Origin: Paracoccaceae bacterium
Lineage (GTDB): Bacteria > Pseudomonadota > Alphaproteobacteria > Rhodobacterales > Rhodobacteraceae
Length of the DNA stretch: 62,189 nt
Reading direction: 5' to 3'
Assembly (NCBI GenBank): GCA_002709405.1
Contig: PAQV01000054.1
Location: forward strand, 1-62,189
The notes beneath the pieces were generated by a model, which worked only from the letters and a program-made list of their open reading frames with translations, was not told the DNA's origin and searched no databases. Positions 40,475 through 46,991 of this stretch are shown here, piece by piece. Made by a program: the position numbers and the translations under genes. The number at the start of each line of letters is the position of its first letter. Position 1 is the first letter of the stretch.

Positions 40475-40903
40475 TCACACCTGCCAGCAATGGTGAAACG
40501 GGATTTCGTCCGACAGGTCATCCGCCACGCTGGGCCGCCCCCCTGCCCCGTAGCCCGGCGGTGACTGGTCGTAGCCGCTCTGGTGGTCGTTGCGCTGGGT
40601 GTCGTGGGACTGCCGGCCGCCCTGCAACGTCACCTCATTCGCCCGCACGGTCAGGTAGGTCTTGCCGTTGTATTCGCGGGTGCCCAGGTCACCGGCCACG
40701 GTCACACGCGTTCCCTTGGTCAGGTACTGCGCCAGTGACTCGCCACGGCGGCCCCAAAACGATACATCAAACCAAAGGGTGTACTTCTCTTTCCCGTCGT
40801 ACCCCTCGACTGCAACGTTGAAGCCGGTGACAGGATCGCCATTCTGGGTGCGCCGGGTTTCGGCGTCCTTCCCCAAATTTCCCGCGATAACGATGTTCTT
40901 CAT
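40475..40903 (-). CDS. ssb: Single-stranded DNA-binding protein
   Basis: 142 residues. IVIAGNLGKDAETRRTQNGDPVTGFNVAV, WFDVSFWGRRGESLAQYLTKGTRVTVAGDL and LTVRANEVTLQGG form the OB fold; a Gln/Gly-rich linker leads to DDLSDEIPF. In most SSBs the acidic DIPF tip is the very C-terminus; here six residues (HHCWQV) follow. The tip normally recruits partner proteins. Confidence 0.93.
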   Translation of the reverse strand: MKNIVIAGNLGKDAETRRTQNGDPVTGFNVAVEGYDGKEKYTLWFDVSFWGRRGESLAQYLTKGTRVTVAGDLGTREYNGKTYLTVRANEVTLQGGRQSHDTQRNDHQSGYDQSPPGYGAGGRPSVADDLSDEIPFHHCWQV

Positions 40904-40904
40904 A

Positions 40905-40988
40905 TCACTTCCCCTTGTTCCGGCGTCCCCGGCAGATCGGGCAGACGCAATATTCGCTGTGAAGGTGTTGTCGGGGTCCGAAGTGCAT
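40905..40988 (-). CDS. Zinc-binding micropeptide
   Basis: 27 residues: MHFGPRQHLHSEYCVCPICRGR... with Cys-x-Cys-x-x-Cys and several His. ATG shares a base with the upstream stop (TGATG) and it ends 1 base before the ssb start. Coupling and a knuckle-like motif support it. Confidence 0.42.
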   Translation of the reverse strand: MHFGPRQHLHSEYCVCPICRGRRNKGK

Positions 40989-41512
40989 CACGCCTCATCC
41001 CACCCAGGCGCGGCCACGAAGCGATACTCACGCCCCCAGACGTTCTCTATGCTTCCCACTTCGGCGGGCAGTTTCTTGCGGGTCTTGCAGACGAAAGCGT
41101 CCACGATCTTCCGATCCGGCATGTCGTCTGGGTTGGGGCGGTCGTAGTAGATGGCCGAAAACAGCGCATCCCTCGTGACCATGCCCCCTGCCGACTTCAT
41201 CAGGCGGGCCATCAGGCGGCGCTCGTAGCCGGTGAAATGGACACCGATGCGGTCCACTTCGTCACCGCCGTCGATCAGGGCTTCTTGCAGCTCCTCCACG
41301 ACGCCCAGCAGATAATCCACCGCGTCTTGCGGAGACATGTCTTCGGCAATCTGGCGGACTGATTTTTCCCGGCTCCCAGGTCTCGGGATGCCATGGCGGA
41401 TCGCCTTGCTGCGGATCGCGCTGTCGCAAACCCCGTACATGCGGCCAATCTCGACGCTGGACATGCCCTCGTTGTAGAGGTCGCGAATTTCTTCTGCGCT
41501 TGGGCTGGTCAT
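40988..41512 (-). CDS. CtrA-like winged-helix regulator with N-terminal HTH
   Basis: 174 residues from ATG 41512. Residues ~1-45 (EEIRDLYNEGMSSVEIGRMY, AIRSKAIRHGI) are a helix-turn-helix, loosely like that of GcrA. Residues ~90-170 are an OmpR/PhoB-type winged helix: FTGYERRLMARLMKSAGGMV, ALFSAIYY, DRKIVDAFVCKTRKKL and IENVWGREYRFVA, closely following the C-terminal domain of CtrA (known pattern IIDVFICKLRKKL ... VWGRGY). No receiver domain with a phosphoacceptor Asp is present. May bind CtrA sites or the phage's own promoters. Confidence 0.78.
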   Translation of the reverse strand: MTSPSAEEIRDLYNEGMSSVEIGRMYGVCDSAIRSKAIRHGIPRPGSREKSVRQIAEDMSPQDAVDYLLGVVEELQEALIDGGDEVDRIGVHFTGYERRLMARLMKSAGGMVTRDALFSAIYYDRPNPDDMPDRKIVDAFVCKTRKKLPAEVGSIENVWGREYRFVAAPGWDEA

Positions 41513-41514
41513 CC

Positions 41515-41943
41515 TCACACCCTCAGTTCTGCGCGCAGGGCGTCGTTCGTCGCGGCAACCAGCCGCTTGCGGGCGGCGCTGATGGCCCGCGTGTCCCGGC
41601 GCTGTGTGGCGGATTGCAGGTCGGCAAGGGCCTGTTGGCGGGAGGGGGTCTTGGCCTCCCCCTCCCCATCGACGCATGATACCGCCGACGGTCCAGGGAT
41701 CGTAGCAGCCCCGGACGTGCAAGAGCCGCCGAGGCGACTGTCCTTGCGGACCTCTGTTGCGAGACCGACAATGTGGCCGATCACGCGCTTGGTGACGGAC
41801 TGGACTGCGGACTTGCGGCCCTTGTCTGTCAGGTAATCAGGATGCGCCTTGAAAGCGCAGACAACCGCGCCCTCGATGACCCGCCACATCTTGGCGTGGT
41901 CCTGGCGTTTGACCGGGGTTTTCGCGCGGCGGATCTTGTCCAT
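41515..41943 (-). CDS. Hypothetical early protein, basic
   Basis: 142 residues from ATG 41943 (GTG 41949 possible). KIRRAKTPVKRQDHAKMWRVIEGAVVCAFKAHPDYLTDKGRKSAVQSVTKRVIG then a helical C-terminus (LADLQSATQRRDTRAISAARK). Pattern of small DNA-binding or regulatory phage proteins; unassigned. Confidence 0.55.
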   Translation of the reverse strand: MDKIRRAKTPVKRQDHAKMWRVIEGAVVCAFKAHPDYLTDKGRKSAVQSVTKRVIGHIVGLATEVRKDSRLGGSCTSGAATIPGPSAVSCVDGEGEAKTPSRQQALADLQSATQRRDTRAISAARKRLVAATNDALRAELRV

Positions 41944-41945
41944 CC

Positions 41946-42404
41946 TCACACCCCCGGCTGGCCTGAAAACAGGTAGATCGTACCCACGCCGCGCTCTGAG
42001 ACCTCAATGACCGGCGGGACAGCCACGTATCCTTCCGGTGCTGTCACCTCGATCTGGTCAGGGCTGCCGAAGGCGTTCCAGGTGAACGTGACGGCCACCG
42101 TGATGCCGTTGTGGGTCATCTCAAAGGTTCCGTTGTCGCGCTCGCTGTTGTTCGGAAGGTTGCTGAACTCGACCTCGGCAACCGCGCCCGGCTTGTCGGT
42201 GTCCTGCATGGTGACCATGCTGCCGGATAGGTTCCGCTGGTCGGCGAACGCCTGCCCCGCGAAAAGGGCTGCCAGCCCGAAGACCGGCAGCCAAGTTGAC
42301 AGGGGAGTTGACCGCGTGCAGGCGTGCCCGACCGCGCTCGTGCCGCAGATTGCCCCCTGCGGCGCGGGGGTCTGGTGAGTGGAAATTGTGGAGATGTCAG
42401 GCAT
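41946..42404 (-). CDS. Putative exported protein in early operon
   Basis: 152 residues from ATG 42404, which overlaps the CII-like stop. A hydrophobic stretch LSTWLPVFGLAALFAGQAFADQ lies ~35 residues in and looks like a signal peptide with a cleavage site AFA-DQ; the true start may therefore be internal. The rest is beta-rich (NGITVAVTFTWNAFGSPDQIEVTAPEGY). Unassigned. Confidence 0.52.
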   Translation of the reverse strand: MPDISTISTHQTPAPQGAICGTSAVGHACTRSTPLSTWLPVFGLAALFAGQAFADQRNLSGSMVTMQDTDKPGAVAEVEFSNLPNNSERDNGTFEMTHNGITVAVTFTWNAFGSPDQIEVTAPEGYVAVPPVIEVSERGVGTIYLFSGQPGV

Positions 42405-42801
42405 CGTCAGCACCCATGGCTGACCGGAAGGCGTTGAGAGCAGAGATAGCCTCGTTGACCTCTTTCAGTGTCGGCGTTGCGTCCCCGGTTTCGCGATATG
42501 CAAAGAGAGCAGCCGGGACGTCGCCCAGTTCGCGCAGCACATGCGGAATGCGGCGCGTGGCCTCTCCGTCGCGCCCCGGAGCGCGCCGCGCGTCGAGCAT
42601 GTCGGTGATCGGCCAATGCTGCAGGGCGTCTTCGAGCCGCCCCCAATGGCCGGTACGCACCGGCATGGCTCCGGTCGTCTCTTTGGAGATCGTCCCCTTG
42701 GTCGACCCGAGGAAAGCCGCCGCGGCCTCAACGCCCCCGAAGTCACGCACCAGTTGTGCGTACATCACGCGGATTGCTGGGCCTTTGAAGATGTCGGACA
42801 T
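42397..42801 (-). CDS. CII-like transcriptional regulator
   Basis: 134 residues from ATG 42801. YAQLVRDFGGVEAAAAFLGSTKGTISKETTG is a lambda-CII-like helix-turn-helix; RTGHWGRLEDALQHWPITDML and the C-terminal helices follow. Second gene after cro, the position of cII in lambda. Might activate integrase or repressor synthesis (inference). Confidence 0.62.
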   Translation of the reverse strand: MSDIFKGPAIRVMYAQLVRDFGGVEAAAAFLGSTKGTISKETTGAMPVRTGHWGRLEDALQHWPITDMLDARRAPGRDGEATRRIPHVLRELGDVPAALFAYRETGDATPTLKEVNEAISALNAFRSAMGADDA

Positions 42802-42836
42802 GGAAACTCGTTTTCCTTTAGGTGCTTGCCGCAGTG

Positions 42837-42858
42837 CCGCATGCTTCACGGCATGCGG
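42837..42858 (-). promoter_or_regulatory. Hairpin between cro-like and CII-like genes
   Basis: An 8-bp perfect stem CCGCATGC/GCATGCGG with a 6-base loop, in the 72-base gap where lambda has nutR/tR1. There is no T-run after it on the minus strand, so an intrinsic terminator is unlikely; it may be a processing, antitermination or Rho-related site. Confidence 0.4.
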
Positions 42859-42873
42859 AGCGTCAGGTTCAGA

Positions 42874-43107
42874 TCAGGTGGAAGTCGGGGCGATCATCGG
42901 AACAGGTTGCGCAAAGACATCAGCCAAATCTGGCCTCAGATCTCTGATCGACACCCCAAGAGCATCCGCCAAAGCTTTCACGCTGTTCGGTCCGATCTGT
43001 CTCTGACCGCTTTCGATGAGGCTCAGGTAAGCGCGGGAGATTCTCGCCTTGGCGCACACTTCGGCGCGGGAAAGGCCGTTCGAGTTGATGTGTTCGCTGA
43101 TATCCAT
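42874..43107 (-). CDS. Cro-like repressor (XRE HTH)
   Basis: 77 residues. SRAEVCAKARISRAYLSLIESGQRQIGPNSVKALADALGVSI is a textbook XRE helix-turn-helix. Divergent from the CI-type gene, first gene of the leftward early operon. The -10 hexamer (43114-43119) ends only 7 bases before the ATG, so the transcript would be leaderless. Competes with the repressor for the operators (inference by analogy). Confidence 0.85.
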   Translation of the reverse strand: MDISEHINSNGLSRAEVCAKARISRAYLSLIESGQRQIGPNSVKALADALGVSIRDLRPDLADVFAQPVPMIAPTST

Positions 43108-43113
43108 GTCGAA

Positions 43114-43142
43114 TATTTACACTATGTGAATTTTTTGAGCAA
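43114..43142 (-). promoter_or_regulatory. Leftward early promoter
   Basis: Minus strand TTGCTC (43142-43137), 17 bases, TAAATA (43119-43114). Operator O1 (43116-43130) covers the -10 and part of the spacer, so a bound repressor would block it. The same arrangement recurs at 45170-45198. Confidence 0.6.
43116..43130. promoter_or_regulatory. Repressor operator O1
   Basis: TTTACACTATGTGAA; its complement TTCACATAGTGTAAA matches the consensus TTYACATANTGTAAA. Inverted-repeat arms of six bases around a 3-base centre. Lies across the -10 of the leftward early promoter. Confidence 0.75.
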
Positions 43143-43149
43143 GAAGGAT

Positions 43150-43164
43150 TTTACATAGTGTTTA
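43150..43164. promoter_or_regulatory. Repressor operator O2
   Basis: TTTACATAGTGTTTA, same 6-3-6 inverted repeat with two changes. Centre 34 bases from O1. Lies upstream of the repressor start (43200) across the most likely rightward promoter region, so it could mediate autoregulation. Confidence 0.68.
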
Positions 43165-43199
43165 TGGAGAACGTTGCCGCGCTGCCGCATAGGTGCGGC

Positions 43200-43805
43200 A
43201 TGAAGTTCAGCATAGGTGAAAAACGGAAGGCCGCAGGGCTGACCCAAGAGCGAATGGCCGAGATGCTGGAGATCTCGCCAGGCCTGTATAACGGCCTGGA
43301 AAATGGCAAACGTCGGATGAACGAAACTTACCTGGAAGGGATCGCGCGGATTCTTGGGTGCTCAGTGTCCGACCTGATCATTGAGAAGCGCCCCACCATC
43401 GCGATAGCCGGAAAGGTTGGGGCTGGCGCAAGTGTGCCGCTTGTGGACGCCTACGAAAAGGGCGACGGCCCGCAAGTCGAATGTCCGCCCGGGCTATCAC
43501 CGCATGGCGTCGTGGCCGTTGAGGTCGAGGGCGACAGCATGGAGCCGGTCTATAGTGCCGGAGATATTCTCTTCTATTCCCGGTCTACTCACGATGGCAT
43601 GCCAGAGGATGTGATCGGACATAAAGCCGTCTGCGAAGACGAAGGCGGCATGGTCTGGGTAAAGCGAGTAAAGCGCGGGGACGAACCTGGGTTTTTCCAT
43701 CTCATCTCCCTCAACCCAGGATCGGAGACGATGTGGAACAAGCGGCTAAAATGGGCGGCGCGCGTACGTCTAGCTTGGCCGGCCGAGTTTGCAAAAAAGG
43801 TCTGA
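43200..43805 (+). CDS. CI-type phage repressor (XRE HTH plus S24 peptidase)
   Basis: 201 residues from ATG 43200 (AGGTG upstream; GLTQ then falls at the usual distance from the start, so earlier in-frame GTG 43158 and ATG 43164 are less likely). GEKRKAAGLTQERMAEMLEI and LYNGLENGKRRMNETYLEGIARILG form the HTH; GAGASVPLVDAYE, VEVEGDSMEPVYSAGDILFY (catalytic Ser in GDSM) and VCEDEGGMVWVKRVKRGDEPG (Lys) form the LexA/CI self-cleaving peptidase. Expected to cleave itself on SOS induction. Confidence 0.9.
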   Translation: MKFSIGEKRKAAGLTQERMAEMLEISPGLYNGLENGKRRMNETYLEGIARILGCSVSDLIIEKRPTIAIAGKVGAGASVPLVDAYEKGDGPQVECPPGLSPHGVVAVEVEGDSMEPVYSAGDILFYSRSTHDGMPEDVIGHKAVCEDEGGMVWVKRVKRGDEPGFFHLISLNPGSETMWNKRLKWAARVRLAWPAEFAKKV

Positions 43806-43808
43806 CCT

Positions 43809-44192
43809 ATGAAAAAGATGATCGCCCTTTTGGCACCTTTGGCAGCCGCTGCGTGTTCACCCCCGACAGTTCCGGTAACCGGGACCCTCGGGCGGGAGGC
43901 CGCGCAAGGCCAAGCAACCGCCAATTTCGACGGCAATGGCACTTTCTGGGTGATAACTACGCGCGGCTTGAGGTGCGATGGCACCTATGACGCATACAGC
44001 ACCGACCCAACAATCACCGCGCCCGTTACGTGCAATGATGGCCGAACGGGTAATCTGATTATCACCAGATCTCTGGATATGGTGTCGGGGACAGTCATTG
44101 GCCGCCTAAGCGACGGGACAGAGGGTCGTTTTGTGTTCGGCAATCTTCAATACAGTCAGGCTTTCGGTGGATCGGGAGCACAAACGAGATAG
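43809..44192 (+). CDS. Lipoprotein in repressor operon
   Basis: 127 residues starting 3 bases after the cI stop. MKKMIALLAPLAAAACSPP carries a lipobox (AAAC). The mature part has NGTFWVITTRGLRCDGTYDAYS and CNDGRTGNLIITRSLDMVSGTVIGRL. Because it is cotranscribed with the repressor, it would be made in the lysogen: a candidate lysogenic conversion or superinfection-exclusion protein. Confidence 0.7.
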   Translation: MKKMIALLAPLAAAACSPPTVPVTGTLGREAAQGQATANFDGNGTFWVITTRGLRCDGTYDAYSTDPTITAPVTCNDGRTGNLIITRSLDMVSGTVIGRLSDGTEGRFVFGNLQYSQAFGGSGAQTR

Positions 44193-44205
44193 AGGCGAGT
44201 TTACA

Positions 44206-44364
44206 ATGGGTTGGATTGTCTTTTGGATCGCGTGCGGAATTCTCGCCGGGTTTATCGCAAGTCAAAAAGGTCACAGCTTTGGCCTATGGATCGTTATTGG
44301 CTGCGTCGGCGGTGTCTTTGCAGTGATCGCCTCCATGTTTCTCAAGGAAAATACCGACGAATAA
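44206..44364 (+). CDS. Small two-span membrane protein in repressor operon
   Basis: 52 residues: WIVFWIACGILAGFIASQ and LWIVIGCVGGVFAVIASMFL, separated by KGHSFG. Likely an inner-membrane protein expressed in the lysogen. Function unknown; exclusion proteins of this size are known in other phages. Confidence 0.62.
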   Translation: MGWIVFWIACGILAGFIASQKGHSFGLWIVIGCVGGVFAVIASMFLKENTDE

Positions 44365-44395
44365 CTGATCGGGCGATCCAGGAAGGAGACAGGGT

Positions 44396-44686
44396 GTGAG
44401 CGAAATTTCCTTCGACATGGACTCCGCGAAGATGGCGGAGATGGTGCTAGACGAGTTCGATGGCGATGATCGCCCAGCAACCGTCGAGATGATCGCCCGC
44501 CTGTATGCGACCATGTTCGCCCAGCAGGAAGCAATGATGGCCCTCTTGATCGTGCTCGCCCAAGCTCGCCCTGACCTGATGTTTTCCGACGAGGTAAGGA
44601 AGGTCAGAGACAGCGCCACACGTAGCGCCAAGCAGCTCGGAGAAGACCTGAAGGCACTTCACCAGGGCAAGCCGGACGATGTCTGA
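44396..44686 (+). CDS. Helical protein in repressor operon
   Basis: 96 residues from GTG 44396, with AGGAAGGAG upstream. MAEMVLDEFDGDDRPATVEMIARLYATMFAQQEAMMALLIVLAQARPDL is helical, with a moderately hydrophobic middle. Overlaps the next gene by 8 bases. Unassigned. Confidence 0.56.
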   Translation: MSEISFDMDSAKMAEMVLDEFDGDDRPATVEMIARLYATMFAQQEAMMALLIVLAQARPDLMFSDEVRKVRDSATRSAKQLGEDLKALHQGKPDDV

Positions 44687-45044
44687 CTTTGAGAACGTCG
44701 TCACCATGTGGGGTGAAAAGTTCGAAGACGCCTTGCCAAAAGAGGATGACCGGCCAGATAATGGTGGGAACGGAGGCGGATCCGGTATGGAAGAACGCAT
44801 TGCCAGGCTTGAGGCGCATGTCGAGCACATCCAGTCCGATATGGGCGATGTGAAGGGTCAACTGGTGTCCATGGATGGACGCCTGCGCGGCGTTGAGAAC
44901 AACCTGGCGACACTGACAGAGCGTGTCGCTCACCTCCCCAGCAAGGGGTTCATCGTCTCGGTTGTGGTCGCTGGCCTTGGGCTGATCATCACCGCCATCG
45001 GCTTCACTGAGAAAATTCAGACGCTCTTCGGGCAGATTCCGTAG
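44679..45044 (+). CDS. Membrane-anchored coiled-coil protein
   Basis: 121 residues. A central coiled coil (ERIARLEAHVEHIQSDMGDVKGQLVSM...VENNLATLTERVAHL) leads to a C-terminal membrane helix (FIVSVVVAGLGLIITAIGF). XhlA-like architecture. Last gene of the repressor operon, so likely expressed in lysogens. Confidence 0.6.
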   Translation: MSDFENVVTMWGEKFEDALPKEDDRPDNGGNGGGSGMEERIARLEAHVEHIQSDMGDVKGQLVSMDGRLRGVENNLATLTERVAHLPSKGFIVSVVVAGLGLIITAIGFTEKIQTLFGQIP

Positions 45045-45081
45045 CCCGTCCCCACCGTAACACCGATCATTTCCTCGACTC

Positions 45082-45106
45082 GCCCGGCCCCGCGCCGGGC
45101 TTTTTT
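45082..45106 (+). terminator. Intrinsic terminator of the repressor operon
   Basis: Perfect 7-bp stem GCCCGGC/GCCGGGC with a 5-base loop followed by six T. Only 38 bases after the last gene of the cI operon and 40 bases before operator O3, so it separates lysogenic transcription from the second repressor-controlled promoter. Confidence 0.92.
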
Positions 45107-45146
45107 GTCTTCTTGCGTCACTGACCATGGGTTGCGAAATCCAATA

Positions 45147-45161
45147 TTCACATATTGTAAA
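45147..45161. promoter_or_regulatory. Repressor operator O3
   Basis: TTCACATATTGTAAA, consensus TTYACATANTGTAAA. Upstream of the -35 of the rightward early promoter; centre 35 bases from O4. Confidence 0.72.
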
Positions 45162-45169
45162 TTTTTAAC

Positions 45170-45198
45170 TTGCGCGCTTCTTTTACATAGTGTAAATG
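45170..45198 (+). promoter_or_regulatory. Rightward early promoter
   Basis: TTGCGC (45170-45175), 17 bases, TAAATG (45193-45198). O4 covers the -10, as O1 covers the -10 of the leftward promoter. Drives the recombination operon from 45272. Confidence 0.6.
45182..45196. promoter_or_regulatory. Repressor operator O4
   Basis: TTTACATAGTGTAAA, a perfect inverted repeat (TTTACA-TAG-TGTAAA), so presumably the strongest site. Overlaps the -10 of the rightward promoter. Confidence 0.78.
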
Positions 45199-45271
45199 TA
45201 CTCCCCACAGGCCGCCGAAGAAGCCCCGGCAGATCGCGGCCCACACCGCCACCACGGCGCAGGAGGACGAC

Positions 45272-45943
45272 ATGCCAATCACGGCGTACAAAGGCTTCAA
45301 CTCGGACTGGACCTGTCGGGACCATCAGTTTGAAGTCGGCAAGACCTACAAGCTGGAAGGCGAGCCGGAAATTTGCGTGCATGGCTTCCATGCCTGCCTG
45401 AATCCAATGGATGTGTTCGGGTACTACGCCCCCGGCCAGTCCAAGTTCGCCGTTGTCGAGGTGCCCGATCACGTCGAGGAACATGAGGGCGATACGAAAA
45501 TCTGCGGCGTGGAAATCACCATCAAAGCAGAAATGTCGCTGCCGGAGTTCATCGGAAAGGGCGTTGAATACCTGCTCTCGAAGGTGAAGTGGGACGAAGC
45601 GAAGGAGTCCAACACGGGCAACTACTCCGCCGCGACCAACACGGGCTACCGTTCCGCCGCGACCAACACGGGCAACTACTCCGCCGCGACCAACACGGGC
45701 TACCGTTCCGCCGCGACCAACACGGGCTACCAGTCCGCCGCGACCGTCGAAGGCCAGCGCAGCGTTGCCATGGCTTCTGGATACGAGGGCCGCGCATCGG
45801 CCTCTGAGGGGTCCGCAATCTTCCTGGTTGATCGGGATGACGAGGGCGAAATCCTGCATGTCTTTGCGGGCATCGCAGGGCGCGACGACATCAAGCCCGG
45901 CACTTTCTACACCCTAAAGGATGGCAAGCCCGTCGAAGTGTGA
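45272..45943 (+). CDS. DUF7666-type protein with 9-residue repeats
   Basis: 223 residues; CAGGAGG precedes the ATG. The N-terminal half has AYKGFNSDWTCRDHQFEVGKTY and ICVHGFHACLNPMDVFGYY, typical of DUF7666-like phage proteins. Residues 114-158 are five copies of N-T-G-[NY]-x-S-A-A-T, pentapeptide-like beta turns, followed by related segments (EGQRSVAMASGYEGRAS). First gene under the rightward early promoter. Role unknown. Confidence 0.75.
   Translation: MPITAYKGFNSDWTCRDHQFEVGKTYKLEGEPEICVHGFHACLNPMDVFGYYAPGQSKFAVVEVPDHVEEHEGDTKICGVEITIKAEMSLPEFIGKGVEYLLSKVKWDEAKESNTGNYSAATNTGYRSAATNTGNYSAATNTGYRSAATNTGYQSAATVEGQRSVAMASGYEGRASASEGSAIFLVDRDDEGEILHVFAGIAGRDDIKPGTFYTLKDGKPVEV
45611..45745 (+). 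repeat. Five tandem 27-bp coding repeats
   Basis: Units start at 45611, 45638, 45665, 45692 and 45719, nearly identical, alternating between two variants (ending AAC TAC TCC... and TAC CGT TCC...). They encode the NTGNYSAAT/NTGYRSAAT repeats. Strong candidate for length variation by slippage. Confidence 0.9.
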
Positions 45944-45966
45944 CGCGGCGCAGGAGGACAGACACG

Positions 45967-46356
45967 ATGACACGCGAAGAACTTCAAGCAGCCATGACAG
46001 CCGCAGACGCGGAATATGTCGAAAAGACGGGGCGGCAACCGTACATGGGGGCAAGCCTAAATCTCGACCAGCGCGACGAATGGGAAGCGCGGGTCTGGAT
46101 GACCTTCGACGGCGATAGCAAATGGCTGCGCGCTTACGGTGCAGACCCCGAGGCGGCCATTGCCAAGCTTTCCGAAGCCATCGCCGCCCTGCCGTCCGAG
46201 GAAGAAACCAACCTCCTCGAATTTCAGCGCGACCTTGGCCACCTTATCGACAAGGGACGCAAGTTCGGCATCGACGTTGCCTATGTGAACCCTCTGGCTG
46301 AGACGGCCAAGGCTCTGGCCGAGAACGCCCTGACGTATCAGGGGGCGGCAGAATGA
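45967..46356 (+). CDS. Hypothetical protein
   Basis: 129 residues from ATG 45967 (the CAGGAGGAC leader closely resembles that of the gene before). EWEARVWMTFDGDSKWLRAYGADPEAAIAKLSEAI and a helical C-terminus (LLEFQRDLGHLIDKGRKFGI). Unassigned; part of the recombination operon. Confidence 0.6.
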   Translation: MTREELQAAMTAADAEYVEKTGRQPYMGASLNLDQRDEWEARVWMTFDGDSKWLRAYGADPEAAIAKLSEAIAALPSEEETNLLEFQRDLGHLIDKGRKFGIDVAYVNPLAETAKALAENALTYQGAAE

Positions 46357-46670
46357 AGCACGAACCGAATATCCACATTCGCGGCAAGCGCCCGGTGTCG
46401 TTCACGCCCTGCGGCTGTGCCTGCTGCGGAGACTACCCGCTGGACACCGAAGACATGGCCAGCACCAAGCACTTCACCGAAGACCGGCTGACCCTGCTCA
46501 CAGCGGCCTACAGCGGCCCCGTCTGTTACGTCTGCTGCGATGAAGCCGAGACCTGCGAATGGTGCGGCAACGTCGTCAAGGAAGACGGCTACGAGGCCAT
46601 GAAAGGCCCCGACACCCTGCGCTTTTGCTCGGATAGCTGCATGGACGATTGGAGCCGGGCCGGTGACTGA
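46353..46670 (+). CDS. Cys-rich zinc-binding protein
   Basis: 105 residues with nine or more Cys: PCGCACCGDYPLD, VCYVCCDEAETCEWCGNVV, RFCSDSCMDDW. The C-terminal part resembles a MYND/zinc-knuckle-like treble clef. ATGA overlap with the previous gene. Function unknown. Confidence 0.65.
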   Translation: MKHEPNIHIRGKRPVSFTPCGCACCGDYPLDTEDMASTKHFTEDRLTLLTAAYSGPVCYVCCDEAETCEWCGNVVKEDGYEAMKGPDTLRFCSDSCMDDWSRAGD

Positions 46671-46848
46671 GAACGAAGCCCAGAGCAAGATGAACCGGTG
46701 GGCGACTGACCTCGTTGCAGAGTTCGCCGCCGAGTTCCCCGATGCACCTTTGGCAGCCATCACGAACGGCCTTCACGACGCGATCAGCGAGGCCCCGGGT
46801 GTTGTCGAGGAAGCCCGGTCAAAGGGTGTTGCGGAGTGGCTGGTATGA
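46663..46848 (+). CDS. Small helical protein
   Basis: 61 residues from GTG 46663 inside the end of the preceding gene. QSKMNRWATDLVAEFAAEFPDAPLAAITNGLHDAISEAPG is helical. Coupled on both sides. Unassigned. Confidence 0.5.
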   Translation: MTENEAQSKMNRWATDLVAEFAAEFPDAPLAAITNGLHDAISEAPGVVEEARSKGVAEWLV

Positions 46849-46991
46849 CCGCGCGCGACCTTTTCCTGCACTTCATGGCCAAGCGCCGGACGACAAAGCC
46901 CGGCAGCCTTGAGCGCGAATGGATGACCAGAGCATGCCGCAAGTACGCCTGGATGATGCGCGGCGTCCCCACAACCGAATGGAGCGAATGA
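46845..46991 (+). CDS. Micro-gene in recombination operon
   Basis: 48 residues, ATGA overlaps at both ends. ARDLFLHFMAKRRTTKPGSL, MTRACRKYAWMMRGVPTTEW is basic. Coupling supports expression; function unknown. Confidence 0.45.
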   Translation: MTARDLFLHFMAKRRTTKPGSLEREWMTRACRKYAWMMRGVPTTEWSE

